Source: a virus
IMG/VR virus record: IMGVR_UViG_3300008954_000029
Span: 1-64,000 of that record
DNA: 64,000 bases
Direction: 5' to 3' (one strand)
The notes under the pieces are model-generated. The model did no database searches, was not told where the DNA came from, and was given only the letters and a program-made list of their open reading frames with translations. Positions 13,914-21,081 of the stretch are shown here, one piece after another. The translations under genes were made by a program, and so were the position numbers. Position 1 is the stretch's first letter, and every line of letters starts with the position of its first letter.

Positions 13914-14275
13914 AACTGTACCCTTTGCACTGGTACTTTTTCCACACCGAGCCTCTTTGCGGCTTCAAGTCGATGGTGGCCATCCACAACATACCAAAAG
14001 GGTTCATCTTGGCCACTCTTCGGTGTCGGTTCGTAGTCCTCCTGCCCTTGCAACTTTGCTGTAACAACGGGCTTTTGGCTGCAAACGCTTATCGGCTCAA
14101 AGTCTCCATTTTCAATCTGGTACATTTTATTTTGTACCTGCTGCTCGCACTCTTGACTAGGACAGTCGTGGTCCTTGCCGTGACCCAACTCTTCTGTTGG
14201 GATTAGTTCCTCTATCCTAACGTGGAAAACTCCTTCGTTTAAATACTTCTTCCAATTTTCAAGTATGAGTTTCAT
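13910..14275 (-). CDS. leader-tagged ParB/Srx-like protein
   Basis: 121 residues. Leader M-K-L-I-L-E-N-W-K-K-Y-L-N-E, then a single domain ending in Y-V-V-D-G-H-H-R-L-E-A-A-K-R-L-G, the hallmark D-G-x-H-R of ParB-like nuclease / sulfiredoxin / CTPase folds. A C-P-S-Q-E-C pair may bind metal. No DNA-binding domain is attached. It could act on nucleotides or phosphoproteins in the host; the activity is not predictable from sequence. Confidence 0.7.
   Translation of the reverse strand: MKLILENWKKYLNEGVFHVRIEELIPTEELGHGKDHDCPSQECEQQVQNKMYQIENGDFEPISVCSQKPVVTAKLQGQEDYEPTPKSGQDEPFWYVVDGHHRLEAAKRLGVEKVPVQRVQL
14252..14275 (-). repeat. leader repeat, copy 2
   Basis: 24 bp identical to 13890-13913. 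Confidence 0.8.
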
Positions 14276-15223
14276 TTATTCTTCGACCTCCGGCAACTCT
14301 GGTTGCCCCTCTATAGTAGAATAACCCACATCAATAATCGCAACCTGACCGTTCTTCTCCATAATGTTTGAGGTTTTCAGGTCATCAAAAGTAATTCCGT
14401 TCTCTTTCAAGAAAGTCAATGCGGAAGCGAGTTGGTGAAAGTAATCCAGTCTGGGGTCATCAAGAAACTTGTTTGCGTATTCTTCTGCTGCCTCAACCGA
14501 ATTGAAGTATTGGTTGTAGGCACCTCCCAGCAAGATCCACAGCACCTCAAACAACTTATGTTCGGCAGGACCCCAACCCATTGCGGCTGCTATTTGCTTG
14601 ATTTTAGGGCGAACATCGGCGGCTGTCTCACTTGGCTCTCCAAGTATCGCCGGATTGTTGTTGGCTGCTTCTAAAAACTGGGCCACTAATTCTTTTCCTT
14701 TTTCAAGGTTGGCGTCATCCCAGTTATAAAATAACTCTTTGTCTTTCCTGCGAATCATAAAGTAAAGCATCTCCGCAGCATCAGCCATGTTATTCGTCGG
14801 GTAGTCCAAGAATTCATAGACGATGACATAGGGGGCCGTGCGATGCGTTCCTCCGCTGTTGTCCATGTTCTCCCTGGCTCTGCGACCAGCAGCAACGATG
14901 TCATAAACATTTGGATGAGACTTTCCTACCAAGAGGGCAGCACCTTCTGTCTCGCGACGGTCGTTCGTAAATTTGAGAACCTTGTCTCCAAACCTGTACG
15001 CCTTTCCTCGCGAGCCCTGACCCAAGAAGGACGGTTCGCCTTCCAAACCTCCCCATTCCTTGATGGCTGCTAGTTCTTCCTCGGGGATCTGAATGGTGTT
15101 ATCACTCTCACCCACCTCTTTCAAGAGGTCAAGGACAAAACGTTTTCCGGTATCGGGATCAAGAGTATTGATTCTCTCATTTAAGCGGTTGTACTCTCGC
15201 CAATTTTCAAGTAGGAGTTTCAT
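14276..15223 (-). CDS. leader-tagged protein kinase-fold enzyme
   Basis: 315 residues. After the leader (M-K-L-L-L-E-N-W-R-E-Y) the kinase core is visible: glycine loop L-G-Q-G-S-R-G-K-A-Y at 67-76, candidate lysine in K-V-L-K-F (81-85), catalytic F-D-D-L-K-T-S-N at 279-286 (D281, K283, N286) and I-D-V-G at 297-300 in place of DFG. The catalytic set appears intact, so phosphotransfer is likely. T7 and other phages use kinases to reprogramme the host; a packaged copy could act at once after injection. Confidence 0.75.
   Translation of the reverse strand: MKLLLENWREYNRLNERINTLDPDTGKRFVLDLLKEVGESDNTIQIPEEELAAIKEWGGLEGEPSFLGQGSRGKAYRFGDKVLKFTNDRRETEGAALLVGKSHPNVYDIVAAGRRARENMDNSGGTHRTAPYVIVYEFLDYPTNNMADAAEMLYFMIRRKDKELFYNWDDANLEKGKELVAQFLEAANNNPAILGEPSETAADVRPKIKQIAAAMGWGPAEHKLFEVLWILLGGAYNQYFNSVEAAEEYANKFLDDPRLDYFHQLASALTFLKENGITFDDLKTSNIMEKNGQVAIIDVGYSTIEGQPELPEVEE
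15200..15223 (-). repeat. leader repeat, copy 3
   Basis: 24 bp coding M-K-L-L-L-E-N-W, identical to copies 4 and 5. Confidence 0.8.
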
Positions 15224-15663
15224 TGTGGAACTTCCTCGACAACACCCCTCAACATAATGCCCGACAAGGGCTCGAAGTTTTCCTCCGGTATCTTGTTGGA
15301 ATGGAAGGGCTTACCTCCCCCTTCGCGATTGACGGCAACAGTAACGTGCGGAAAGGAAATCTTCTTACTGATTTCGCTTGGGGCCTCAACCTTTACAGCC
15401 ATAGCTCTCTCATCTTGCCCGACAGCCACAACGGGCAGTTCCACCTCTGAACCCGCAGGATAAGTCTGTGAGAAGTCGTGCTTACCTTTCTTGTGTACCA
15501 AAGATCCTAATGTGATAGTCATGTGGTGAGCAACGGGTTCCCACCCTTCTGGAATTGGAAGGCTCAAAAGCGCTTCCTTCGAGGCGTCGTCCAAAACTAT
15601 TCCAGAGTACGCTATGTTCTGTTCTGTTAAGAACTCTCGCCAATTTTCAAGTAGGAGTTTCAT
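15220..15663 (-). CDS. leader-tagged 2H phosphoesterase
   Basis: 147 residues. Leader M-K-L-L-L-E-N-W-R-E-F-L-T-E (1-14). Two HxT motifs, H47-M-T49 (in H-H-M-T-I-T-L) and H106-V-T108 (in F-P-H-V-T-V-A-V), spaced about 60 residues apart, define the 2H phosphoesterase family (LigT, T4 Acb1). These enzymes open or cleave 2',3' or 3',5' cyclic phosphodiesters. In T4 a 2H enzyme (Acb1) destroys CBASS signal nucleotides, so a packaged anti-defence role is attractive but untested; RNA-end processing is the alternative. Confidence 0.78.
   Translation of the reverse strand: MKLLLENWREFLTEQNIAYSGIVLDDASKEALLSLPIPEGWEPVAHHMTITLGSLVHKKGKHDFSQTYPAGSEVELPVVAVGQDERAMAVKVEAPSEISKKISFPHVTVAVNREGGGKPFHSNKIPEENFEPLSGIMLRGVVEEVPQ
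15640..15663 (-). repeat. leader repeat, copy 4
   Basis: 24 bp identical to copies 3 and 5. Confidence 0.8.
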
Positions 15664-16169
15664 TTACTTATTACACCCCCATGTTTCTCATAAAATTCTA
15701 AATCCTCTGGGGTTGCTTCCCTGACTAGATGTGAGTAATCATCTACATTCACCTCTTCGACGTCACACACTTGCGCATCAACCTCTGAAACCCATTCCGG
15801 TTTATCTCTCGGCACGCCAGTATTTCTAAAGGTATCTTTTGGCAATTTGTACAAAAAAACCTTCTCCCCATGACGTATCTTCCCTTTAACAACTACTAAT
15901 TGAAGTGGCTTTGCGCTAACGTTGGTGAAAACATCAGGCCACGACCCATCGGAATCTCTTCCCACTAAACCAGCCATAATTGCCTGATTCCTGTCCTCAG
16001 TTGCGTATACTGCTTTAAGGTTTTGTTCTGGAGCGCCGCCGATATCCTCGGCTTGTCGAGCTTGCACTGGACCTTCAAATTTTACAGCAGAGCCATGCCA
16101 CACGAACTCGTCGCAAGGTTTCTTCTCTTCATTCAAATACTTTCGCCAATTTTCAAGTAGGAGTTTCAT
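15660..16169 (-). CDS. leader-tagged ADP-ribosyltransferase-like protein
   Basis: 169 residues. Leader M-K-L-L-L-E-N-W-R-K-Y-L-N-E. Then F-V-W-H-G-S (about 22-27) and A-V-Y-A-T-E-D-R-N-Q-A-I (about 53-64) recall the H and Y motifs of the ART fold, which binds NAD. A clear third Glu motif is not identified; E-E-V-N-V near 137 is a candidate. T4 packages the ADP-ribosyltransferase Alt with a leader of the same kind, which makes the comparison apt. Fold assignment is tentative. Confidence 0.5.
   Translation of the reverse strand: MKLLLENWRKYLNEEKKPCDEFVWHGSAVKFEGPVQARQAEDIGGAPEQNLKAVYATEDRNQAIMAGLVGRDSDGSWPDVFTNVSAKPLQLVVVKGKIRHGEKVFLYKLPKDTFRNTGVPRDKPEWVSEVDAQVCDVEEVNVDDYSHLVREATPEDLEFYEKHGGVISK
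16146..16169 (-). repeat. leader repeat, copy 5
   Basis: 24 bp identical to copies 3 and 4. Confidence 0.8.
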
Positions 16170-17074
16170 ATATCAATCACCACAAATTCATCTGGGCTTT
16201 CTATGCTCATTCCGAGATTACCAGGATGAACGTCTTGGAGGACGTGCGTTGTCCTGAGACGCACAGCGAGTCTGGTAAGTGTTTTAATCAAATTCATTGT
16301 TAGGTCGGGAGTGAGTACGCCCATCTCCATATCAAGTATATCTTCTTCTTCCGCAAAAGGCAAGCTCTTTCTGTTGCGCCACCAGTGTTGAACCAGTTCC
16401 ACTTTCTCATCCACGCTCCGATTGGGGTCCTTTAAGAGAGCCCCGTGATAAAGTGCGGCCTCCACAAACTGCGCCAGTTGGTGAATGTCAAAGTCAAGAC
16501 GCATCAAATCAAACTCGGGCAGTTTTCCCAGGCTGTGCGGGGCAGCATCAGACAACGGTATAATTCCACTCATTTCAACGTATTTTAGGTCACGGCCTGA
16601 TTGATCAGGGAAAGGAACTTCCCCATAGTCGTGAATTGCCGGCTCGTCCGTTGAGGACTCTCCCTTAAACTGTCTGTCTTGAATACCAGCATACCAATCT
16701 AGATCATCATACTCTCCACCGCCGTATCCACTCCGAAATAGACTAAAAATGTGATCGTTGTCCAGCCGGTAGGCAATCTTCTTGGTGCCGCTCCCGATGA
16801 CTTTAAGAATCTTATTTGTCCGCAGAGGCGGTATACTTCCCACTAATTGAATCAATTCTTCCTCGTCAAGATCCCAAAGAGCGAACTTCTCCATCGCGTC
16901 AGGACCTTGCGTCGTGGGGGTAATCTTTAACATTTTCCGATTGTGATGAACGATCGGGTCATCAGCGAGCGGAACTTGTTCCGTCTCTCTTTCTCCGTCA
17001 TCACCAAGGTCGGGATCGTCGTCAAGGACGCGCTCATTCAAATACTTCCGCCAATTTTCGAATAGAAGTTTCAT
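16166..17074 (-). CDS. leader-tagged kinase-like protein, ends at the DFG position
   Basis: 302 residues. Leader M-K-L-L-F-E-N-W-R-K-Y-L-N-E followed by an acidic stretch. V-I-G-S-G-T-K-K-I-A-Y-R-L resembles a kinase glycine loop, and L-Q-D-V-H-P-G-N-L-G near residue 283 is the catalytic loop of APH/ABC1-type kinases. The protein stops directly after F-V-V-I-D-I, i.e. at the metal-binding Asp, so the activation segment and C-lobe end are missing. Either a minimal APH-like kinase or a pseudokinase. Confidence 0.65.
   Translation of the reverse strand: MKLLFENWRKYLNERVLDDDPDLGDDGERETEQVPLADDPIVHHNRKMLKITPTTQGPDAMEKFALWDLDEEELIQLVGSIPPLRTNKILKVIGSGTKKIAYRLDNDHIFSLFRSGYGGGEYDDLDWYAGIQDRQFKGESSTDEPAIHDYGEVPFPDQSGRDLKYVEMSGIIPLSDAAPHSLGKLPEFDLMRLDFDIHQLAQFVEAALYHGALLKDPNRSVDEKVELVQHWWRNRKSLPFAEEEDILDMEMGVLTPDLTMNLIKTLTRLAVRLRTTHVLQDVHPGNLGMSIESPDEFVVIDI
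17051..17074 (-). repeat. leader repeat, copy 6 (diverged)
   Basis: 24 bp coding M-K-L-L-F-E-N-W with a few changes from copies 3-5. Confidence 0.7.
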
Positions 17075-17077
17075 ATC

Positions 17078-17506
17078 TTATAAATAGTTTCTTCTCTTCG
17101 TTTCATCCCGGTAATACTTCTCGGTGCCGTAGTACTTAACGCGTGTCCCAAACAGCCAATCAGCGAAGGGAAGTAGAACTCCCCAGTTAGCCTCCTTCGG
17201 TCCTAGATGGTGGTCATAATGCCACGGAAGCCAACACTTGGCCCACTCCACATCCATATGTGATTTGGTGTGAGCCCAGTAATATAATAACATATATGTG
17301 TATAATGTCAAGACAAAAGTTGGAGAAACATAAAAGAGAGGAGCGTGCGAGAGAATGAGGACGATACCAACAAAGATTTCTTTTCCGTAGAAGTTACCAT
17401 CTTTATAAGTGTTATCGTGCCCTCGGGATTTTGTTACGCGTTTGTGATGATCGTGGAAATGAAAAGACCAATAAGATCCCTTATTCTTGCCAAGCGTGTG
17501 TAACAA
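17078..17506 (-). CDS. fatty acid hydroxylase / sterol desaturase family protein
   Basis: 142 residues from TTG 17506. His clusters H-F-H-D-H-H, H-T-K-S-H and H-Y-D-H-H fit the di-iron motif set of the membrane fatty acid hydroxylase superfamily, with two hydrophobic segments between them. The frame stays open upstream to 17590 and encodes another hydrophobic helix (V-V-V-V-V-L-G-A-I-A-Y-A) behind a perfect AGGAGG. At the ideal spacing the codon is GTA (17579-17581), not a normal start. The true protein is probably about 25 residues longer. It may modify host lipids or carotenoids. Confidence 0.72.
   Translation of the reverse strand: MLHTLGKNKGSYWSFHFHDHHKRVTKSRGHDNTYKDGNFYGKEIFVGIVLILSHAPLFYVSPTFVLTLYTYMLLYYWAHTKSHMDVEWAKCWLPWHYDHHLGPKEANWGVLLPFADWLFGTRVKYYGTEKYYRDETKRRNYL
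17079..17088 (-). promoter_or_regulatory. ACTATTTATA motif
   Basis: Minus-strand ACTATTTATA overlapping the stop of the hydroxylase gene and ending four bases before ATG 17074. Too close for a conventional leader containing a ribosome site. Confidence 0.4.
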
Positions 17507-17577
17507 GAACTTATGAATAAATACTTCGGCGATGTTTGCGTATGCTATCGCCCCTAAAACAACAACTACTACCCCAC

Positions 17578-17922
17578 TTACTTTTTTCCTCCTTTCTTCG
17601 GTCCTCCGTTACTGGGAAGAACCTTTTCTACCCTGAGGCCGTAAAGGCCCGTATTGGGAACAATTAATTTTCTGTCTGTTTCTAATAAATGAAAAACTGT
17701 TTTGGTGGGAGTCTGGCGGACGATTCTTGCTTTCTTTACTCCTCCGATATAAACTATGTCATCGGGGTTAAAATCACTCCCAATCATAAACAATGTGCCA
17801 GCAAGAACGTTGGCCACCAAATCCTTAACCAAAAGAGAAACGAAGGCAGCAACAAAGAACCACCCGTAGTTGCCAAAGAGAGTAACAAGTAGTGATTCTA
17901 TTTCTTTAATGTCCAGAAACAT
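17578..17922 (-). CDS. truncated MscS-like channel domain
   Basis: 114 residues. One hydrophobic helix, then V-K-D-L-V-A-N-V-L-A-G-T-L-F-M-I-G, the pore-helix-to-beta transition of MscS channels, and D-D-I-V-Y-I-G-G-V of the beta domain. T-K-T-V-F-H and I-V-P-N-T-G-L-Y match the next strands. Only TM3 and the beta domain are present; MscS is normally about 280 residues. It might interfere with host osmotic channels by mixed assembly. AGGAGG at its 3' end serves the downstream gene. Confidence 0.7.
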   Translation of the reverse strand: MFLDIKEIESLLVTLFGNYGWFFVAAFVSLLVKDLVANVLAGTLFMIGSDFNPDDIVYIGGVKKARIVRQTPTKTVFHLLETDRKLIVPNTGLYGLRVEKVLPSNGGPKKGGKK

Positions 17923-17928
17923 ATAAGG

Positions 17929-19527
17929 TTATTCCCCCGAACCATCCGCCACATGCCCCAGGCCAAAGGGCGGCGGGCGACGAGGTGGTCTGCTAACCAG
18001 TGGCGCGCCGGTGTGGTCTTTGCCTGCTTTGGCCAGCTCTATCCAATTCTTGAAGGTTTCTTTGTATTCGTCAAGCATAGCATTCATCTGTCGGTACTTT
18101 CCACTCATAACTTCACGGGCAGAAGCTTGACCTACCTCTATCCCCCTCTTCAATACTGGTGACATTCCGTAGTTGCGAAACTTATCATCTATTTTTTCTT
18201 TTACCTCGCGAAAGTAATCGTGCGCCGGGTGGCGATTGGCGTCGCGATGCGGAAGAAGATCCTTCCATTCAAAATAAGCCTCTCTCATTTCGTGCCCAAT
18301 GTGTGCAAGGTAGCGATGAACGAGGTATTCTATTATGAGTACCTCGCCCTCGCCCTTCAACAATTCAAGTGTTTTGGCGAAATCAGTTTCTTCATTTCCA
18401 GGATTAAACATCCAGTCATCACCTTTGAGGCCCACAAAAGTTATCAAACCATCAATAAAGTCCTGAGTCACTCGTAATTGTGGATGTGTAGGGTCTGGGC
18501 TGATGTCTGCGACCAACTCCCGAACCAACTCTCGCATTTCTCGCGCACCGCCGATCTTGGCGCGCCTCTTAATCTTTTCTGGTGTGTGGGTGTTGGGAAG
18601 GACCTCCACTAATTCTAAATTTCGCTCGGGATCAGCCATGGTAAAGAAGACGGCTTGCAGGGGCTCGTTAGGGTGAATAAAACCTACGCCGGCGTCGTCC
18701 ACAACACCGGCAATGCCCAGCTTACGCATTATGGCGTTCCAGCGCATCGGGTCTTCTTGAGCAGCATTGCGCGCCAGACCCCACAAATGGGCTGCCTTGC
18801 TCTCCTCGGGTGGGAAAGGCAGCGCGGTGCCCATGTGAAACTTGAGATACCGGTTGGTAGCATCTTCGGATCTCGTCACGGCAGTGTCGCCCGGGCCAGT
18901 CGAGGTGGAGGGGTCCCTTGCCAGGCGCAACCAGTCAAGCGGGGGATCATAAGGTTGGCCCGTCGATGGGGCCCATCCGCGGCGCAGCGCGCGCGCGCGG
19001 CGGGCATACCTTGTTTTCCTTTCGGAATCCATCATTTCGTCTGAAAGGAGTGCTTCGACGTACTCATCGTACTCATCCAGCGGAATGTCCTCGGCGGTAT
19101 AGATTACGGGCACACCTTCCGCTACCTTAAACAACATAATAAAAGGCTGGCCCTGGGCAAATGGGAGAGTGCCGTCAAGAAACTGATCAAAAATAGTTTG
19201 ATTGAGGGGATAAGAATAAATTCCGATCGGAGTACTGAATCGTGTGGTTGGGTTTACTCCAAACTTAAATTGGGGGCCTTGTTTGGATCGGTCCCACTCG
19301 CGCTCTGCTTCAATCTTCCCAAAGTGAATGAAGTGAGTGGGCTTTTCGCCAGTAGGAACAACGTACTGACGTAGAACGTCGTCCGTTCCTCCCATTTCGC
19401 CAGATTCTAGGCGGTAGGGGCCTTTCGCCCCTAACTTGCCCAACTCTGTCTTCCAACGGGTGGCCATTTCGTCCATTCGCGACTCTTTTACAAGCCTTCG
19501 CCACTTTGCTTCGTTATGTCTCTTCAT
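17929..19527 (-). CDS. large leader-tagged protein, possible ART-like fold
   Basis: 532 residues from ATG 19527 (M-K-R-H-N-E-A-K-W-R-R-L-V-K-E-S), a diverged form of the leader with W-R-R and an (V)-x-E end. A segment H-F-I-H-F-G, later F-S-T-P-I-G-I-Y-S-Y-P-L, and H-P-N-E-P-L-Q-A-V-F-F could be the H, Y and E/Q motifs of an ADP-ribosyltransferase fold. The C-terminus is proline-rich (P-P-R-R-P-P-P). No confident family. The chosen ATG overlaps the end of the 48-residue gene upstream; the longer frame would not have a ribosome site. Confidence 0.6.
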   Translation of the reverse strand: MKRHNEAKWRRLVKESRMDEMATRWKTELGKLGAKGPYRLESGEMGGTDDVLRQYVVPTGEKPTHFIHFGKIEAEREWDRSKQGPQFKFGVNPTTRFSTPIGIYSYPLNQTIFDQFLDGTLPFAQGQPFIMLFKVAEGVPVIYTAEDIPLDEYDEYVEALLSDEMMDSERKTRYARRARALRRGWAPSTGQPYDPPLDWLRLARDPSTSTGPGDTAVTRSEDATNRYLKFHMGTALPFPPEESKAAHLWGLARNAAQEDPMRWNAIMRKLGIAGVVDDAGVGFIHPNEPLQAVFFTMADPERNLELVEVLPNTHTPEKIKRRAKIGGAREMRELVRELVADISPDPTHPQLRVTQDFIDGLITFVGLKGDDWMFNPGNEETDFAKTLELLKGEGEVLIIEYLVHRYLAHIGHEMREAYFEWKDLLPHRDANRHPAHDYFREVKEKIDDKFRNYGMSPVLKRGIEVGQASAREVMSGKYRQMNAMLDEYKETFKNWIELAKAGKDHTGAPLVSRPPRRPPPFGLGHVADGSGE

Positions 19528-19660
19528 TCCTCTTATTTTCCTCAACCATCTTATCTATTAACTTCTGTTTAACTATTTTCTTGTGTTCCTCGTCCAAACC
19601 TTCTCGCATTTCTCTGAAATTTCGCCATGCCTCGTTAAACGTAAGACGCTCCCTGTCCAT
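19514..19660 (-). CDS. 48-aa helical protein with leader-like start
   Basis: A short ORF (M-D-R-E-R-L-T-F-N-E-A-W-R-N-F-R-E-M at the start, then a charged helix ending N-K-R-N-E-E-T). The A-W-R-N-F-R-E-M part resembles the leader tags but lacks M-K-L. It overlaps the next gene by 14 bases. An ACTATTTA motif lies upstream at 19713. Confidence 0.5.
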   Translation of the reverse strand: MDRERLTFNEAWRNFREMREGLDEEHKKIVKQKLIDKMVEENKRNEET

Positions 19661-19712
19661 CTCTACACAAATTAAGCACATACATCGTCATCCCCTTCAT
19701 TTTCATAGCATC

Positions 19713-19722
19713 AATAAATAGT
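19713..19722 (-). promoter_or_regulatory. ACTATTTATT motif
   Basis: Minus-strand copy of the recurrent motif, about 50 bp upstream of the 48-residue gene and just after the cysteine synthase stop. Confidence 0.4.
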
Positions 19723-20579
19723 TAGTAACAGGACAAATACCGTTCGCCGCGGTCGCATAGGATAGTCAGCACGATGTTTCCATTCAGACTTCTTTTAGCA
19801 GCCCACCGTTCAGATGCTAATACGTTTGCGCCTGAACTTATTCCAACGAGCAACCCATCTTCACGGGCTAGCCTGTTGGCTCTTTCTATTGCGTCTTTCG
19901 TACTCACCTTTATAACTTCGTTGACTATCTTGGGATCTAACAAAAAGTCTTTTCCATCGTTGATCCCTTGAATACCGTGAGAAAGATTATCTTCCTCGGG
20001 GCACACCTGAACTACACGTAGATCAGAAAACCTCCTGATCAATCTCTTATGAAGTCCCATTATAGTTCCACCGGTGCCTGATCCCAACACAATAGCGGAG
20101 GGGCGTCGGTACGCAGGAAGTTGGTCAAGGATTTCTCGTGCCGTGGTCTTGACGTGGCAGGCGATGTTGTCTGGATTAGAGAACTGTCTTGGATTATAAA
20201 ACCCCTTACCACCCTCGGCGCACATCTTTTCTTTCAACTCAATAGCGTCAAGAAAAGCGTTGTCGCCCACTTCAATTATCTTTGCGCCATAAGCCCGAAT
20301 CATCTGCTTGCGTTCTTCGCTCATATTCCTCGGCATTATGATAATGACTTCATACCCTCTGGACGCTCCAATCATCGCCATTGAGATCCCAGTGTTACCG
20401 CTAGTGGCTTCCACAATTGTGTCGCCCGGTTCAAGTTCTCCTCGGCCCTCGGCTTCCTTGATGATGTACAAAGCCATCCGGTCTTTAATTGAGCCAGAGG
20501 GATTATAAGTTTCTAATTTGGCGTACAACGAGGGTCCCAACTTAACCAGGGGTGTGTCTCCGACAATCCTTTCAATCAT
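19722..20579 (-). CDS. cysK: cysteine synthase (O-acetylserine sulfhydrylase)
   Basis: 285 residues, a little short for CysK/CysM (about 300). Signature N-P-S-G-S-I-K-D-R with the PLP lysine (K in S-I-K-D), substrate loop T-S-G-N-T-G, phosphate loop G-S-G-T-G-G-T at about 175-181 and S-S-G-A-N near the C-terminus. It makes cysteine from O-acetylserine and sulfide in the cytoplasm. In a phage this is an auxiliary metabolic gene, possibly helping host sulfur supply or thiol stress. CysK versus CysM versus cystathionine synthase cannot be settled. Overlaps the upstream YkuK-like gene by eight bases. Confidence 0.88.
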   Translation of the reverse strand: MIERIVGDTPLVKLGPSLYAKLETYNPSGSIKDRMALYIIKEAEGRGELEPGDTIVEATSGNTGISMAMIGASRGYEVIIIMPRNMSEERKQMIRAYGAKIIEVGDNAFLDAIELKEKMCAEGGKGFYNPRQFSNPDNIACHVKTTAREILDQLPAYRRPSAIVLGSGTGGTIMGLHKRLIRRFSDLRVVQVCPEEDNLSHGIQGINDGKDFLLDPKIVNEVIKVSTKDAIERANRLAREDGLLVGISSGANVLASERWAAKRSLNGNIVLTILCDRGERYLSCY

Positions 20580-21060
20580 CTTTCTTTCTCACCTTTGAGT
20601 GTCTATCTGCGACAGATGCTGCCGCAAAGGCTTCGGGCTTTATTTTACAGTCAAAACCATTCCCAGTGACGTACCCGACTATCATACTGGCTAGGTTACT
20701 GGTTGGTGTCTCCTTGTCTGTATTGCTCACGTCAACGTGTAGTTCTATCTTCAAACCTGGAAACAATGTGGCGATGTCCTGAGCAATACGAATAGTTCTA
20801 TCGGCTTCGGCCAAGATGCGAGTAGCGAGAACGGTCATCTCGCGAGAAGATAAAACCTCGCGAGTTATAAAGTATTTTCCACCTCGCTGATTGTAGGCTC
20901 CGTGAAGCACGATAGCCGAAGACATTATACAACCGCCATTATGGGGCTGTGTGTCTGATCCGATGTATACGGTACCATCAGCAAGATGATGCTGCTCAAT
21001 CGCGTCTACTATCTGGGCATAATCAACAACGCGACCGTCTCCGGCGAACCAACTATACAT
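20572..21060 (-). CDS. RNase H-like YkuK family (DUF458) protein
   Basis: 162 residues. V-Y-I-G-S-D-T-Q at about 31-38 and I-E-L-H-V-D-V-S-N near 120 are the acidic strands of the predicted RNase H-fold nuclease family typified by Bacillus YkuK, with G-G-K-Y-F-I-T-R-E between. Substrate unknown. ATG 21060. Confidence 0.7.
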   Translation of the reverse strand: MYSWFAGDGRVVDYAQIVDAIEQHHLADGTVYIGSDTQPHNGGCIMSSAIVLHGAYNQRGGKYFITREVLSSREMTVLATRILAEADRTIRIAQDIATLFPGLKIELHVDVSNTDKETPTSNLASMIVGYVTGNGFDCKIKPEAFAAASVADRHSKVRKKDD

Positions 21061-21081
21061 TGGCTAGCCACAAAGAGACGA

